Assembly: GCA_003755025.1 (NCBI GenBank)
Contig: RJVL01000004.1
Span: forward strand, 310,001-374,000
Length of the DNA stretch: 64,000 nt
From: Diaphorobacter nitroreducens
Lineage (GTDB): Bacteria; Pseudomonadota; Gammaproteobacteria; Burkholderiales; Burkholderiaceae_C
Direction of reading: 5' to 3'
Part shown: positions 43,938 to 54,126 of the stretch, piece after piece
Position numbering within the stretch: position 1 is the stretch's first letter
How the letters are laid out: the number at the start of each line of letters is the position of its first letter
Notes under the pieces: model-generated
What the model was told of the DNA's origin: nothing
The model's database searches: none
The model's input: only the letters and a program-made list of their open reading frames with translations
Made by a program: the position numbers and the translations under genes

Positions 43938-44556
43938 ACTCAGACCCTGTGGTGGGCACGAATTCGGGGCGGTCGTTGGTCTGGGGTTTGAGCGGCGCGC
44001 TGGCATGGCCGCCGGCGCGTTCCTTGCGCCATTGCTCCTTGCGCGCCGTCCACTCGGCCAGCCGGGCGTGGGCGGTGGTGCTTTCGCGCTGCATCTGCGC
44101 GGTGTCGGCCAGTTGGGCCGACAGCTCCAGCCGGATGCCGTTGGGGTCGAAGAAGTAGATGCTCTTGAAGATGTGGTGGTCGGTCACTCCGAGCACCTGC
44201 ACACCGTGTGCCTGCAGACGGGTTTTGGTGTCCTCCAGCTCTTGCACGGTGTTCACGCGGAAGGCGATGTGGTTGACCCACGGGGGGGTGTTGGGCGAGG
44301 GCTCGGGCTTCACGTCGTCGCCCAGGTCGAAGAACGCGATGAACGAGCCGTCCTGCAGCCGGAAGAAGAAGTGGGTGTAGGGGCAGTACTCGCCCGTGCT
44401 GGGCACGTAGTCGCTCTGGATGATGTGGTACAGCGGCAGGCCCAGGATGTCCTCGTAGAAGTGGCGCGTCTCCTCCGCGTCGCGCGCCTTGTAGGCGTAG
44501 TGGTGCAGCTGCTGGATGGCGGCGGGGGGCGGGAGGGTGTCGTGGGGAGCAGTCAT
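43936..44556 (-). CDS. VOC (glyoxalase/dioxygenase fold) family protein
   Basis: A 206-residue protein with two VOC beta-alpha-beta modules. LHHYAYKARDAEETRHFYED contains the first metal-ligand His region, HFFFRLQDGSFIAFFDLG follows, then VNHIAFRVNTVQELEDTK with the second His and FFDPNGIRLELS with the Glu. This is close to biphenyl-diol-type or glyoxalase-like enzymes; the substrate cannot be told. A charged tail follows the fold. It stands alone between hemY and valS. Confidence 0.85.
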   Translation of the reverse strand: MTAPHDTLPPPAAIQQLHHYAYKARDAEETRHFYEDILGLPLYHIIQSDYVPSTGEYCPYTHFFFRLQDGSFIAFFDLGDDVKPEPSPNTPPWVNHIAFRVNTVQELEDTKTRLQAHGVQVLGVTDHHIFKSIYFFDPNGIRLELSAQLADTAQMQRESTTAHARLAEWTARKEQWRKERAGGHASAPLKPQTNDRPEFVPTTGSE

Positions 44557-44734
44557 GGCGTTGTCTCCGGGATAGGGCGCCAGGGCGCATGCTGGTATGA
44601 AGAAGTGCCTGAAATTCTACTATTCGTAATTGATTTGCGTTAAGTGAATTTGAAAAACCGCTGTCCAGCAGGCATGGCGCAGCCGCCGCGGCAAAGGCGG
44701 CCGGTGGCCTCAAACGGGAAAGAGGGAGTGGTGC

Positions 44735-46018
44735 TCAGGCGTTCGCCTGGGCGGCTTTCTTCCAGGCATCCGCGGCGGCCTCTGCGTCGCCGCGCTGCTC
44801 GGCCAGCTCGGCAAGATGGCGCCAAGCGCTGGCGCGCAGCGACGCATCGGGAAGCTGCTGAGCGGCCTGGGTGAAGAGTTGCTGGGCCTTGCCCCACAGG
44901 TTGCGCTGCAGGCAGGCCTTGGCCGACAGGTATTGCAGACGCGCGTTGCGCGGAGCCGCCTGCTGGGCGGACTCGATGCGCGCCAGCCAGTTGGCATCCA
45001 GCGCCTGCAGGCTGCCCTCAAGCGCGCGCACCAGTTTGAGCACCTGGGCATCGGGCAGCGGGGGCTGAGCGGGGTCCGTCATGCGTTCCCACACCGGCAG
45101 AAGCCATGCGCGCACCTGCATCGCATCGCCGCCCAGCTGGCCCAGGCGCTGCGCCGCATGCACGGCAATCTCGGGCATGGCGCGCTCATGGGGCTCCAGC
45201 CCCAGCCAGATGCGCTGCAGTTGGGCTGGGTCGTAGGCGCCGTTGATCAGTTCCATTGCCAGGCCGCGCACGATGCTCTCGGCGGCGGCCGGCGAAAAGG
45301 CGTGGTGCTTGCCCAGCAGACGGGCGGTTTCCAGCGCCTGCTCGGTCTGGTGCGACAGGCGCGATGCCTTGAGTTTGGCGCGCAGTGCCAGCGTGCGGCG
45401 CGCCGTGCCGGCCGGCAGGACGGAAAGGCGCTCCAGCGCGGTGGTGGCGTCGCGCTCGTCCAGCGACCAGCGTGCCGCGCGCAGCTGCGCGCCCTCGCGC
45501 AATTCCTGCTCGATGGCGGCCGCCCGATCGGGAATGTTGTCCAGCGCCTGCTGCAAGTGTGCTTCCCGCGTGGCACGGTCCTGCAGCGCATGCGAGCTTT
45601 CCGCGGCCACCATGTGGGCCAGCGTGCGCAGCCGACGGCCATGGGGCAGGGCTTCCTTGGCGTCTTCGAGGGCGCGCTCCTGCACGATCGCGGATTCCGC
45701 GGACTTGCGGGCGCGCAGGAAGCGCCCTCCCAGCATCTGCGACAGCGCATCCAGCAGCGCACCGTGCATGGCACGCTCCTTTTGCAGCAGGCGCCAGCGG
45801 CGCGCCTGCATGGGTAGCTCCAGCAGCGCCGCCAGGGCGCGCAGCGCCGCGTACAGCAGCGTGAAGCCGCCGAACAGCAGCATCAGCACCATGTTGAGGG
45901 ACAGGTCGATGCGGTAGGGCGGCCAGAACAGCGTGACCGTGCCCTGGTTGTTGCCCGCAAACAGGGCGACGGCAACGGCCACACCGAACAGGGCCAGGAA
46001 CCAGAGTGCTGCGCGCAT
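44735..46018 (-). CDS. hemY: HemY-type membrane TPR protein
   Basis: A 427-residue inner-membrane protein of the proteobacterial HemY family (unrelated to Bacillus HemY). Two hydrophobic segments lie in the first 65 residues (ALWFLALFGVAVAVALFAG, then MVLMLLFGGFTLLYAAL), with family sequence TLFWPPYRIDLSLN between them. The rest is helical TPR repeats. Its exact role in haem synthesis is unsettled. It is the last gene of the hemC-hemD-hemX-hemY operon, 23 bases after hemX. Confidence 0.9.
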   Translation of the reverse strand: MRAALWFLALFGVAVAVALFAGNNQGTVTLFWPPYRIDLSLNMVLMLLFGGFTLLYAALRALAALLELPMQARRWRLLQKERAMHGALLDALSQMLGGRFLRARKSAESAIVQERALEDAKEALPHGRRLRTLAHMVAAESSHALQDRATREAHLQQALDNIPDRAAAIEQELREGAQLRAARWSLDERDATTALERLSVLPAGTARRTLALRAKLKASRLSHQTEQALETARLLGKHHAFSPAAAESIVRGLAMELINGAYDPAQLQRIWLGLEPHERAMPEIAVHAAQRLGQLGGDAMQVRAWLLPVWERMTDPAQPPLPDAQVLKLVRALEGSLQALDANWLARIESAQQAAPRNARLQYLSAKACLQRNLWGKAQQLFTQAAQQLPDASLRASAWRHLAELAEQRGDAEAAADAWKKAAQANA

Positions 46019-46041
46019 GGGCAGAGTGTCCTAGGGGCGGG

Positions 46042-47118
46042 TCAACGGCCGGCCGCGGCCGTGGCCAGCGCGGCGAAGGTGTCCTCCAGCGCGGGCATTT
46101 CGACAGTCTTCATGTGCGCCTGCAGCTGCTGCAGGGCCGCGGTGGCGTTCTGCGTGCGGCGCGAGGCAGGATCGAAGTACTTGCCCAGCGCGCTGTAGGC
46201 GCCGGCCAGGTCGGCGCGCGCCGAGTCCATGCGACGCGCCAGCAGGCCCAGCCGTGCATTGAGCAGCTTGAGCTTGAGGTTCTCGCGCAGGAAGAAGGCC
46301 TGGTCGGGGGCGAGCAGGATGGCGTCGGGATGGTCGATGCGGCTCACGCGCACCAGGCCGCGCACCTCGTCGCGCACGCCTTCCCAGGTGCGGTGCAGCG
46401 TGGCTTGCCAGCGGGGCTGGCTGGCGGTGCTCGCGGCGGGGGCGGGCGCCGTCGCCTCGCCCGCCGGGCGGCGCATGCTGGCTGCTTGGGCCACGCTGCC
46501 CAGCAGGGGCAGCTCGTCCACCTGGCGCACCAGGTCGTCCAGGCGGCCGAGCAGACCTGCAGTGTCGATGACGTTGGCGCGCTCCAGGCGCTCCAGGTCA
46601 TGGCCCATGGCGCGCAGCACGGGCGCCAGGCGCGGCTGCGATGCGCGCTCCACGCGCTGGCTCGCGCTCTTGAGCGCGGCCACCAGGGGCTGCAGGCTGC
46701 CCGTGAGCTGGGCCTGCTGCTGCGCCAGGCGGATGGCGGCTTCCACGTCCACCACCAGGTTCTCGTCGCGCGTGCGCGAGAGGCTTTGCATGAGCTCTTC
46801 CAGCTGGCTGCGCTGCAGCGCGACTTCGCTCACGCGGGCTTCTGCCACGGCCAGGCGCGTGGAGGTCTCGCGCGCCAGCTCCTGCGCTTGCTGGGCCATG
46901 GTGCGTGCCTCGATGGCCTGGGCGCCGGAGTCGGCCGACTGGCGTGCCAACTGCTCCTGGATGGACGACAGCCGCTGCCACAGCATCACCGAACTGGCCA
47001 GCGCGGCAATGGCGATGGCGCTCAGCGCGAATAGGGTCGCGCGGCCGCCGTGGGCCGCGGCGGGCCGGGGAGCGGCGGGCGCCGGTGCGGGCAGCCCGGA
47101 TGAGGACTCATTGCTCAT
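46042..47118 (-). CDS. hemX: HemX-type membrane protein
   Basis: A 358-residue protein often misnamed uroporphyrin-III C-methyltransferase. A Pro/Ala-rich N-terminus precedes one membrane helix (TLFALSAIAIAALASSVML, about residues 29-47), a coiled-coil (48-125) and a helical periplasmic domain with VDVEAAIRLAQQQAQL and LVRVSRIDHPDAILLAPDQ. It lacks methyltransferase motifs. It overlaps hemD by 11 bases. Confidence 0.9.
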   Translation of the reverse strand: MSNESSSGLPAPAPAAPRPAAAHGGRATLFALSAIAIAALASSVMLWQRLSSIQEQLARQSADSGAQAIEARTMAQQAQELARETSTRLAVAEARVSEVALQRSQLEELMQSLSRTRDENLVVDVEAAIRLAQQQAQLTGSLQPLVAALKSASQRVERASQPRLAPVLRAMGHDLERLERANVIDTAGLLGRLDDLVRQVDELPLLGSVAQAASMRRPAGEATAPAPAASTASQPRWQATLHRTWEGVRDEVRGLVRVSRIDHPDAILLAPDQAFFLRENLKLKLLNARLGLLARRMDSARADLAGAYSALGKYFDPASRRTQNATAALQQLQAHMKTVEMPALEDTFAALATAAAGR

Positions 47119-47920
47119 AAAGCGATTCTATCGAGGCTGCCACTTCATCGAACGCCGGACGGCATTCGTGCACACTGCCAAAGCCGGCCACACGTGCGGC
47201 CTGCGCGATACGCGGGTGGGTGGTCAGGGCGCGGGCCATGCCCCAGTGTTGCGCGGGCAACACAGCACGCAGGTTGGCGATGGCCTCGGAACTGCTCAGC
47301 AGCCAGACCGAGCCGTCGCTGGCGGCTGCTTGCGCCAGCTCCAGTTGCTGGGCGTCGAGGCAGGGGGCGCCGCGCTCGTACGCGGCGACGAAGTCCACCG
47401 CGCCACCCGCAGCGGCAATCTGCCGGGCCAGCCATTCGCGCCCGTTGCCGCCCTCGGCCGTGGGGGCGTTGGCTCCACGCACGATGAGCACGCGGTCGCC
47501 CGGGCCGATCTGCGGCGCGACCACTTGCCACAGGGCTTCGGAGTCAAACTGCGCGGCGTCGGCGCCGGGAGCGTCAATGCGCTCGGGCGCAACCCCGGCC
47601 TGCACGAGTGCCGCCACGGTACCGGGGCCGGGAGCCCATACTCTCGTTTTGATAGCTGCTAACGCTTGTCCAGAAAGCGCTAGAGGCATATTTGATTCAA
47701 AGAAATACTGCGCCGCATTGCCGCTCACGAACATCACCGCGCAGTAGCGGTCCACGCATGCCCGGGCCTGTTGCAGCTCCTCGCGCAGAGCCGGGTTGGT
47801 CACCGGGCCGATGGCGATGAGTGGCAGCGCCAGCGCGGCGATGCCGCGCGCCTGCAGATCGGCGGCCCACTGCGTGGCCTCGCGCGCGGGGCGCGTGACG
47901 ATGGCCCGGGGCGGCTGCAC
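47108..47920 (-). CDS. hemD: Uroporphyrinogen-III synthase, with an in-frame repeat insertion
   Basis: A 270-residue HemD, which closes and inverts ring D of hydroxymethylbilane. Family features are the N-terminal AIVTRPAREATQWAADLQ, MFVSGNAAQYFF and WLLSSSEAIANL near the end. Residues of about 75-93 (NMPLALSGQALAAIKTR) are encoded by a full copy of the interspersed repeat, inserted without breaking the frame between MFVSGNAAQYFF and VWAPGPGTVAAL. The start is GTG 47920 or TTG 47926, just after the hemC stop. The gene is otherwise intact and essential, so the insert must be tolerated. Confidence 0.9.
   Translation of the reverse strand: MQPPRAIVTRPAREATQWAADLQARGIAALALPLIAIGPVTNPALREELQQARACVDRYCAVMFVSGNAAQYFFESNMPLALSGQALAAIKTRVWAPGPGTVAALVQAGVAPERIDAPGADAAQFDSEALWQVVAPQIGPGDRVLIVRGANAPTAEGGNGREWLARQIAAAGGAVDFVAAYERGAPCLDAQQLELAQAAASDGSVWLLSSSEAIANLRAVLPAQHWGMARALTTHPRIAQAARVAGFGSVHECRPAFDEVAASIESLYEQ
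47648..47695 (+). repeat. Interspersed palindromic repeat, copy 8 (inside hemD)
   Basis: TTGATAGCTGCTAACGCTTG, loop, AAAGCGCTAGAGGCATATTTGA: a complete plus-orientation copy read antisense as part of the hemD coding sequence. Confidence 0.85.
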
Positions 47921-47928
47921 GGGCAAGG

Positions 47929-48861
47929 TCAGAGCGCTCCCACGGCGCCGGCGGTGCGCAGCTGTGCGGCGACGGCCAGTCCCAGTGCATCGGCCTGCTC
48001 CAGCGTATGCACGGGGGCCGCGCCCTCGGCGCGCACCAGCGGCACCCGGGCCGCGACGTCGCCCCAGGCGGCGCGCAGCGAGAGCGTGTCGCCGTCCCAC
48101 TGGCCATGCGCGGCCAGCGGCATGGAGCAGCTCCCTCCCATGGCGCGGCTCACGGCACGCTCGGCCGTCACCGTGAGCCAGGTGCGCTCATGGGCCAGCG
48201 GCGCCAGCGCCTCGCGCAGGTCGTGGCGGTCGCCGCGGATCTCGATGCCCAACGCGCCCTGGCCGGCGGCGGGCAGCATCTGCTCGGGCGTGAACACGGC
48301 GCGGATGCGCTCGTGCAGGCCCAGGCGCTTCAGGCCTGCGGCCGCGAGCACGATGGCCGCGTACTGGCCCTCGTTCAGCTTGCGCAGGCGCGTCTGCACG
48401 TTGCCGCGCAGCGGCTCGATCTGCAGGTCGGGGCGCAGCGCTTGCAGCAGCACCTGGCGGCGCAGGCTGGAAGTGCCCACCACCGCACCGTGGGGCAGTT
48501 CGTCCAGCGATGCGTAGCCGGGCGACACGAAGGCGTCGCGCGGGTCCTCGCGCTCCATCACACAGGCCAGGGCGAAGCCCTGGGGCAGTTCCATGGGAAC
48601 GTCCTTGAGCGAATGCACCGCGATGTCGGCGCGGCCTTCCTCCAGCGCCACTTCCAGCTCCTTCACGAACAGGCCCTTGCCGCCCACCTTGGACAGCGTG
48701 CGGTCCAGGATCTGGTCGCCGCGCGTGGTCATGCCCAGCAGCGCCACGGCGTGGCCGCGCGCGCGCAGCAAGGACTGCACATGCTCGGCCTGCCAGAGCG
48801 CGAGTTGGCTTTCGCGCGTGGCGATCACGATGGAAGGAAGCGAGGGAGAGGGAGTGGTCAT
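47929..48861 (-). CDS. hemC: Hydroxymethylbilane synthase
   Basis: A 310-residue porphobilinogen deaminase. It has [52 protein letters not shown] with the catalytic Asp near residue 87, and the cofactor cysteine C245 in [10 protein letters not shown]. It is the first gene of the haem operon and divergent from ppc across 125 bases. The ATG at 48861 fits the usual N-terminus; the frame is open further upstream without family sequence. Confidence 0.96.
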   Translation of the reverse strand: MTTPSPSLPSIVIATRESQLALWQAEHVQSLLRARGHAVALLGMTTRGDQILDRTLSKVGGKGLFVKELEVALEEGRADIAVHSLKDVPMELPQGFALACVMEREDPRDAFVSPGYASLDELPHGAVVGTSSLRRQVLLQALRPDLQIEPLRGNVQTRLRKLNEGQYAAIVLAAAGLKRLGLHERIRAVFTPEQMLPAAGQGALGIEIRGDRHDLREALAPLAHERTWLTVTAERAVSRAMGGSCSMPLAAHGQWDGDTLSLRAAWGDVAARVPLVRAEGAAPVHTLEQADALGLAVAAQLRTAGAVGAL

Positions 48862-48986
48862 TGCGGCGTCTGTCTCGGCCCCCGCAGGCACGGCGGCGGG
48901 GCAGCGGGGGGATGCTAGCATGCTGCGCTGCAACAGCCGCGCCATTCCATCAACCATCCCATCGGCGCGCCAGGAGACCTTTGCGC

Positions 48987-51836
48987 ATGACCGCCCCCGC
49001 CCGCAAGACCGACGCCGCCGCGGCGCCGGCGCCCGCCCGCAAGACCGACAAGGACCTGCCGCTGATCCAGGACATCCGCCTGCTGGGGCGCATCCTGGGC
49101 GACGTGATCCGCGAACAGGAGGGCGTGGCCGCCTATGACCTGGTGGAGCAGGTCCGCAAACTGTCAGTGGCCTTCCGGCGCGACGCGGATCACGAGGCCG
49201 ACAAGGCGCTGAAGAAGCTGCTCAAGGGCCTGACGGGCGACCAGACGGTGAGCGTGATCCGCGCCTTCACGTACTTCAGCCACCTGGCCAACCTGGCCGA
49301 GGACCGCCACCACATCCGCCGCCGCGCCGTGCACGAGCGCGCGGGCAGCGCGCAGGAGGGCAGCATCGAGGTGGCGCTGGCGCGCCTGCGCTGGGCCGGC
49401 ATCGCGCCGCGCACCGTGGCGCAGACGCTGGCCACCAGCTATGTGGCGCCGGTGCTCACGGCCCACCCGACCGAGGTGCAGCGCAAGAGCATCCTGGACG
49501 CGGAGCGCGAGATCGCCCTGCTGCTCACCCAGCGCGACGATATCCAGGCGCGCGCCCAGCTCTACAACAGCGCGAAGGACACGCTCACCCCGCGCGAGCT
49601 GGCCGCCAACGAGGCGCAGCTGCGCGCGCGCGTGGCCCAGCTGTGGCAGACGCGGCTGCTGCGCTACTCCAAGCTCACCGTGGCCGACGAGATCGAGAAC
49701 GCCCTTTCGTACTACGAATACACCTTCCTGCACGAGATCCCCAAGATCTATGCCGAGCTGGAGCGCGAGCTGGGCGGCAGCCACCCCGTGGCGAGCTTCC
49801 TGCGCATGGGCCAGTGGATCGGTGGCGACCGCGACGGCAACCCCAACGTGAGCGCCGACACGCTGGCCCTGGCCCTGCGCCGCCAGGCCGAGGTGGCGCT
49901 GCGCCACTACCTGACCGAGGTGCATCACCTGGGGCGCGAGCTGTCGCTCTCCAGCAACCTGGTGCAGGTCTCGGCCGAGATGCTGCAGCTCGCCGCACGC
50001 TCGCCTGACACCAGCGAGCACCGCCGCGACGAGCCCTACCGCCGCGCACTCACGGGCGTGTACGCGCGCCTGGCCGCCACGCTCAGGGATTTGACGGGCG
50101 GCGAGGCTGCACGCCATGCCGTAGCCCCACAGAATGCGTACGCCAGCGCGGGCGACTTCCTGGCCGATCTGCGCGTGATCGAGGCTTCGCTGCGCTCGCA
50201 CCGCGGTGCGGCCCTGGTGGGCGAACGCCTGCGCCCGCTGATGCGCGCAGTGGAAGTGTTCGGTTTCCACCTGGCCACGGTGGATCTGCGCCAAAGCTCC
50301 GACCAGCACGAGCGCGTGGTGGCCGAACTGCTGGCCACCGCCCGGGTGGAGTCCGACTACGAGGCCCTGCCCGAGCCCGCGCGCCGCGCGCTGCTGCTGC
50401 GCCTGCTGTGTGACGCACGGCCCCTGCGCGTGGTGGGGGCGCCGTATTCCGAGCACACGACGGGTGAGGTCGCCATCTTCGAGACCGCGCGCCAGATGCG
50501 CGAGCGCTATGGCGACGACGCCATCCGCCACTACATCATCAGCCACACCGAGACGGTGAGCGACCTGCTGGAGGTGCTGCTGCTGCAAAAGGAGGTGGGC
50601 CTGCTGCAAGGCACGCTGGACACGGGCGCCAGGGCGGACCTGATCGTGGTGCCGCTGTTCGAGACGATCGAGGACCTGCGCAATGCCGCGCCCATCATGC
50701 GCGAGTTCTACGCGATCCCTGGCATCGCGCAGTTGGTGCGCGCCAGCGGGGCCGAGCAGGACATCATGCTCGGCTACAGCGACAGCAACAAGGACGGCGG
50801 CATTTTCACCAGCAACTGGGAGCTGTACCGCGCCGAGATCGCGCTGGTGGCGCTGTTCGACGAGATGAACGCCGCCCAGGCGGGTGCGCCCATCCAACTG
50901 CGCATGTTCCACGGCCGTGGCGGCACGGTGGGGCGTGGCGGCGGGCCCAGCTACCAGGCCATCCTGGCGCAGCCGCCCGGCACCGTGCGCGGGCAGATCC
51001 GCCTGACCGAACAGGGCGAGGTGATCGCCTCCAAGTACGCCAACCCCGAGATCGGCCGGCGCAATCTGGAGACCCTGGTGGCCGCCACGCTGGAAGCCAC
51101 GCTGCTGCAACCCACCAAGTCCGCCACCAAGGCGTTCCTGGAAGCGGCCGAGCAGCTCTCGCAGGCCAGCATGGAGGCTTACCGCGCGCTGGTGTACGAG
51201 ACACCGGGCTTCACCGATTACTTCTTCAATTCCACGCCGATCCGCGAGATTGCCGAGCTCAACATCGGCTCGCGCCCGGCCAGCCGCAAGGCCAGCCAGC
51301 AGATCGAGGATCTGCGCGCCATCCCCTGGGGCTTCAGCTGGGGCCAGTGCCGCCTCACGCTGCCGGGCTGGTTTGGCTTCGGCGCTGCGGTGGATGCCTT
51401 CACGCATGCACCGGGCAAGGACCCCAAGGCCCAGCTGGCGCTGTTGCAGAAGATGTACCGGCAGTGGCCGTTTTTTCGCACGCTGCTGTCCAACATGGAC
51501 ATGGTGCTGGCCAAGAGCGACCTGGCGCTGGCCTCGCGCTACAGCGAGCTGGTGGCCGATGCGCGCCTGCGCAAAAAGGTGTTCGGTGTGATCGAGGCCG
51601 AATGGCAGCGCACGGCCGACGCGCTCACGCGCATCACGGGGGAAAAGCAGCGCCTGGCGGCCAACACGGCGCTGGCGCGCTCCATACGGCACCGCTTCCC
51701 CTACATCGACCCCCTGCACCATCTGCAGGTGGAGCTGGTGCGCCGCTGGCGCGCGGGCCAGGGCGACGAGCGCGTGCAGACCGGCATTCACATCTCCATC
51801 AACGGTATTGCCGCGGGGCTGCGCAACACGGGCTGA
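48987..51836 (+). CDS. ppc: Phosphoenolpyruvate carboxylase
   Basis: A 949-residue PEPC that carboxylates PEP to oxaloacetate to refill the TCA cycle. The catalytic His is in [12 protein letters not shown] (about residue 159), and the second signature is [14 protein letters not shown] (about 640). The conserved C-terminus [11 protein letters not shown] is complete, as required for activity. The first 25 residues are Ala/Lys-rich and not conserved. The ATG at 48987 has AGGAG upstream. It works opposite to ppsA at 60700 around the PEP node. Confidence 0.96.
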   Translation: MTAPARKTDAAAAPAPARKTDKDLPLIQDIRLLGRILGDVIREQEGVAAYDLVEQVRKLSVAFRRDADHEADKALKKLLKGLTGDQTVSVIRAFTYFSHLANLAEDRHHIRRRAVHERAGSAQEGSIEVALARLRWAGIAPRTVAQTLATSYVAPVLTAHPTEVQRKSILDAEREIALLLTQRDDIQARAQLYNSAKDTLTPRELAANEAQLRARVAQLWQTRLLRYSKLTVADEIENALSYYEYTFLHEIPKIYAELERELGGSHPVASFLRMGQWIGGDRDGNPNVSADTLALALRRQAEVALRHYLTEVHHLGRELSLSSNLVQVSAEMLQLAARSPDTSEHRRDEPYRRALTGVYARLAATLRDLTGGEAARHAVAPQNAYASAGDFLADLRVIEASLRSHRGAALVGERLRPLMRAVEVFGFHLATVDLRQSSDQHERVVAELLATARVESDYEALPEPARRALLLRLLCDARPLRVVGAPYSEHTTGEVAIFETARQMRERYGDDAIRHYIISHTETVSDLLEVLLLQKEVGLLQGTLDTGARADLIVVPLFETIEDLRNAAPIMREFYAIPGIAQLVRASGAEQDIMLGYSDSNKDGGIFTSNWELYRAEIALVALFDEMNAAQAGAPIQLRMFHGRGGTVGRGGGPSYQAILAQPPGTVRGQIRLTEQGEVIASKYANPEIGRRNLETLVAATLEATLLQPTKSATKAFLEAAEQLSQASMEAYRALVYETPGFTDYFFNSTPIREIAELNIGSRPASRKASQQIEDLRAIPWGFSWGQCRLTLPGWFGFGAAVDAFTHAPGKDPKAQLALLQKMYRQWPFFRTLLSNMDMVLAKSDLALASRYSELVADARLRKKVFGVIEAEWQRTADALTRITGEKQRLAANTALARSIRHRFPYIDPLHHLQVELVRRWRAGQGDERVQTGIHISINGIAAGLRNTG

Positions 51837-51845
51837 GGTACGGGC

Positions 51846-54029
51846 GTGGTAGACGGCATCACGGCGCAGTGGCTGCAACGCCTGGGCGCGCAGGTCGCCT
51901 GGGCCTACGGCCTGCGCGTGCTGCTCGCGCTGGGCGGCGCCATGGCCTGGAGCTGGGGCACGCACCAGGTGGATCTGGTGGTGCCGCTGTTCCTGGGCGT
52001 GCTCGCGTCTGCGCTGGCCGAGACGGATGACAGCTGGCGCGGCCGCCTGAAGGCGCTGCTGGTCACACTGGCGTGCTTTGCGCTCGTGGCCTTCCCGGTG
52101 GCGGCGCTCGTGGACCAGCCGCTGTGGTTCCTGGTGGTGCTGCTGGTGTGCAGCTTCGTCTTCACATTGCTGGGCGCGGTCGGCGGGCGCTACCGCGCGA
52201 TCGCTTCGGCCACGGTGATCCTGGCGCTGTATGCGGCCCTCAGCGTGCCCCAGGGTGCGGGCGACACGCAGCCCTGGTGGCGCATGCCTGCGCTGCTGCT
52301 GGCGGGCGCGGGGTGGTACGGGCTGCTGTCGCTGGCGTGGTGTGTGCTCACGCCGTTGTTGCCCCTGCGGCATGGCATGGCTGCGCTGTACGAGGAACTG
52401 GGCGCCTACCTGCGGCTCAAGGCCAGCGTCTTCGAGCCCGTGCGCGGCGTGGATGTCCAGCAGAGGCGGCTGGCGCTGGCACAGACCAATGCGCGCGTGG
52501 TGGCGGCGCTCAACAGCGCCAAGGAAAGCCTGTTCAGCCGCATGGACGCGCAGCCGCCCCAGGGCCGGCTGCTGCAGCTGCTCAACCTGTATTTCATCGC
52601 CCAGGATATTCACGAGCGCGCGAGCTCCTCGCACTACCACTACAACGAATGGGCGGACGTGCTCTTTCACAGCGATGTGCTGTACCGCTGCCAGCGCGTC
52701 CTCACGCTGCAGGGCATGGCCTGTACGCAGCTGGGTGAAGCACTGCGCCGGCGCCGCCCGCTGGTACGCGATGCGGGGCATGCGCAGGCGCTGGCAGACC
52801 TGCATGATTCCATCACCTACCTGGAGCGCCAGGGCCAGAGCGCCTGGCAGCGCCCGCTGCGCTCGCTGCGCGCGCTGGCGCGCAACCTCAGCACGCTGGA
52901 CGCGCAACTCACCACCGCCACGCTGCCCATGCAAAACGCGGTGCTGGGGGACATCGCATTGTTCGACCGCACGCCGCGCTCGCTGGCCGATGCGTGGGGC
53001 CGCGTGCGTGCGCAGCTGCATGCGCGCTCGGTGCTGTTTCGGCATGCGGTGCGCCTCACGCTGGCGCTGGCCGCGGGGTATGCCGCCATGCAGCTCACGG
53101 ACCCCAGGCACGGTTACTGGATCCTGCTGACCACGCTGTTCGTCTGCCAGCCGACCTATGGGGCCACCGTGTCCCGCGTGGCGCGGCGCGTGCTGGGCAC
53201 CGCGCTGGGGCTGGTGGCGGGCTGGGCGTTGCTGGAGCTGTTCCCCAGCCCGACCCTGCAGGCGCTCTTGGCCGTGGCGGCGGGGGTGCTGTTCTTCCTT
53301 ACGCGCACCCAGCGCTACCTGCTAGCCACGGCGGCCATCACGCTGATGGTGCTGCTGTGCTTCAACCAGACCACGGGCGAAGGCTACACGCTCATCCTGC
53401 CGCGCCTGCTGGACACGGTGATCGGCAGTCTCATCGCGGCGGCCGCCATGTTTCTGGTGCTGCCTGACTGGCAGGGCAAGCGCCTGGGTGCCGTGGCGGC
53501 CGAGGCGCTGGAGGCCCATGCGCTGTACCTGCGCGAGATCATGTCGCAGTACGCCACGGGCAAGGACGACGACCTGGACTACCGCCTGGCGCGCCGCGTG
53601 GCGCACAACGCCGATGCGGCCCTGTCCGCCGCGCTGTCGCACATGCTGCTGGAGCCGCGCTGGGTGCGCCGCCACGCGCGCGTGGGACTGCAGTTGCTGG
53701 TGCTCTCGCACACGCTGTTGAGCTATCTGTCGGCCTTGGGTGCGCACCGCGGTCTGCCGGCCGACGTGGCGGCTGATTCGTTGGCAGAGCGCGCCGCCCG
53801 TGAGGCCGCGAACCAGATCGAGCAGATGGCCCAGGCGCTGCGCGGGCGGCATGCGCTGGCGCAGGAGGATGGCGCTGCCGAGGGGTTGGCGCTGGCGCTG
53901 GAGCAGGCGGCCGATGCCTCCGGCGACGGCCTGTCGCTCGTGCAGGCCCAGTTGGCGCTGGTGTGCCGGCAGGTGGCGCCGCTGCGGGCCGCGGTGCGCT
54001 CGCTTGCCGGGCAGGGCGCGGCGGCCTGA
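51846..54029 (+). CDS. FUSC/YccS-type inner-membrane protein
   Basis: A 727-residue protein with two sets of membrane helices (about residues 20-185 and 395-520) separated by and followed by cytoplasmic helical domains, the layout of the YccS/YhfK and aromatic-acid exporter (FUSC) family. Blocks include LVVPLFLGVLASALAETDDSW, LLTTLFVCQPTYGATVSRVARRVLGTALG (key residues QPxYxAT-R-RxxGTxxG) and NQTTGEGYTLILPRLLDT. Efflux of aromatic acids or membrane maintenance is possible. It starts with GTG 10 bases after ppc. Confidence 0.86.
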   Translation: MVDGITAQWLQRLGAQVAWAYGLRVLLALGGAMAWSWGTHQVDLVVPLFLGVLASALAETDDSWRGRLKALLVTLACFALVAFPVAALVDQPLWFLVVLLVCSFVFTLLGAVGGRYRAIASATVILALYAALSVPQGAGDTQPWWRMPALLLAGAGWYGLLSLAWCVLTPLLPLRHGMAALYEELGAYLRLKASVFEPVRGVDVQQRRLALAQTNARVVAALNSAKESLFSRMDAQPPQGRLLQLLNLYFIAQDIHERASSSHYHYNEWADVLFHSDVLYRCQRVLTLQGMACTQLGEALRRRRPLVRDAGHAQALADLHDSITYLERQGQSAWQRPLRSLRALARNLSTLDAQLTTATLPMQNAVLGDIALFDRTPRSLADAWGRVRAQLHARSVLFRHAVRLTLALAAGYAAMQLTDPRHGYWILLTTLFVCQPTYGATVSRVARRVLGTALGLVAGWALLELFPSPTLQALLAVAAGVLFFLTRTQRYLLATAAITLMVLLCFNQTTGEGYTLILPRLLDTVIGSLIAAAAMFLVLPDWQGKRLGAVAAEALEAHALYLREIMSQYATGKDDDLDYRLARRVAHNADAALSAALSHMLLEPRWVRRHARVGLQLLVLSHTLLSYLSALGAHRGLPADVAADSLAERAAREAANQIEQMAQALRGRHALAQEDGAAEGLALALEQAADASGDGLSLVQAQLALVCRQVAPLRAAVRSLAGQGAAA

Positions 54030-54126
54030 GGCTGATCTGGCCCGCAAAGCCCCTCTTGTTCCACCCTTGGCGCGCAGGCGCACCGGCTAGCATGGCCGGT
54101 CGTCACGCAATACATATTCTTCGATC

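Noticed and set aside
40919-44158. Long plus-strand open frame opposite valS
   Set aside because: Antisense shadow of valS and the VOC gene, with no recognisable protein features.
47108-47920. hemD as a pseudogene because of the repeat inside it
   Set aside because: The insertion keeps the frame, no stop codon arises, and both flanks continue normal HemD sequence within an intact operon.
49164-53111. Very long minus-strand open frame opposite ppc and the FUSC gene
   Set aside because: It is the antisense shadow of high-GC codons; composition is His/Gln/Arg/Gly-rich without any domain, and the plus-strand genes are certain.
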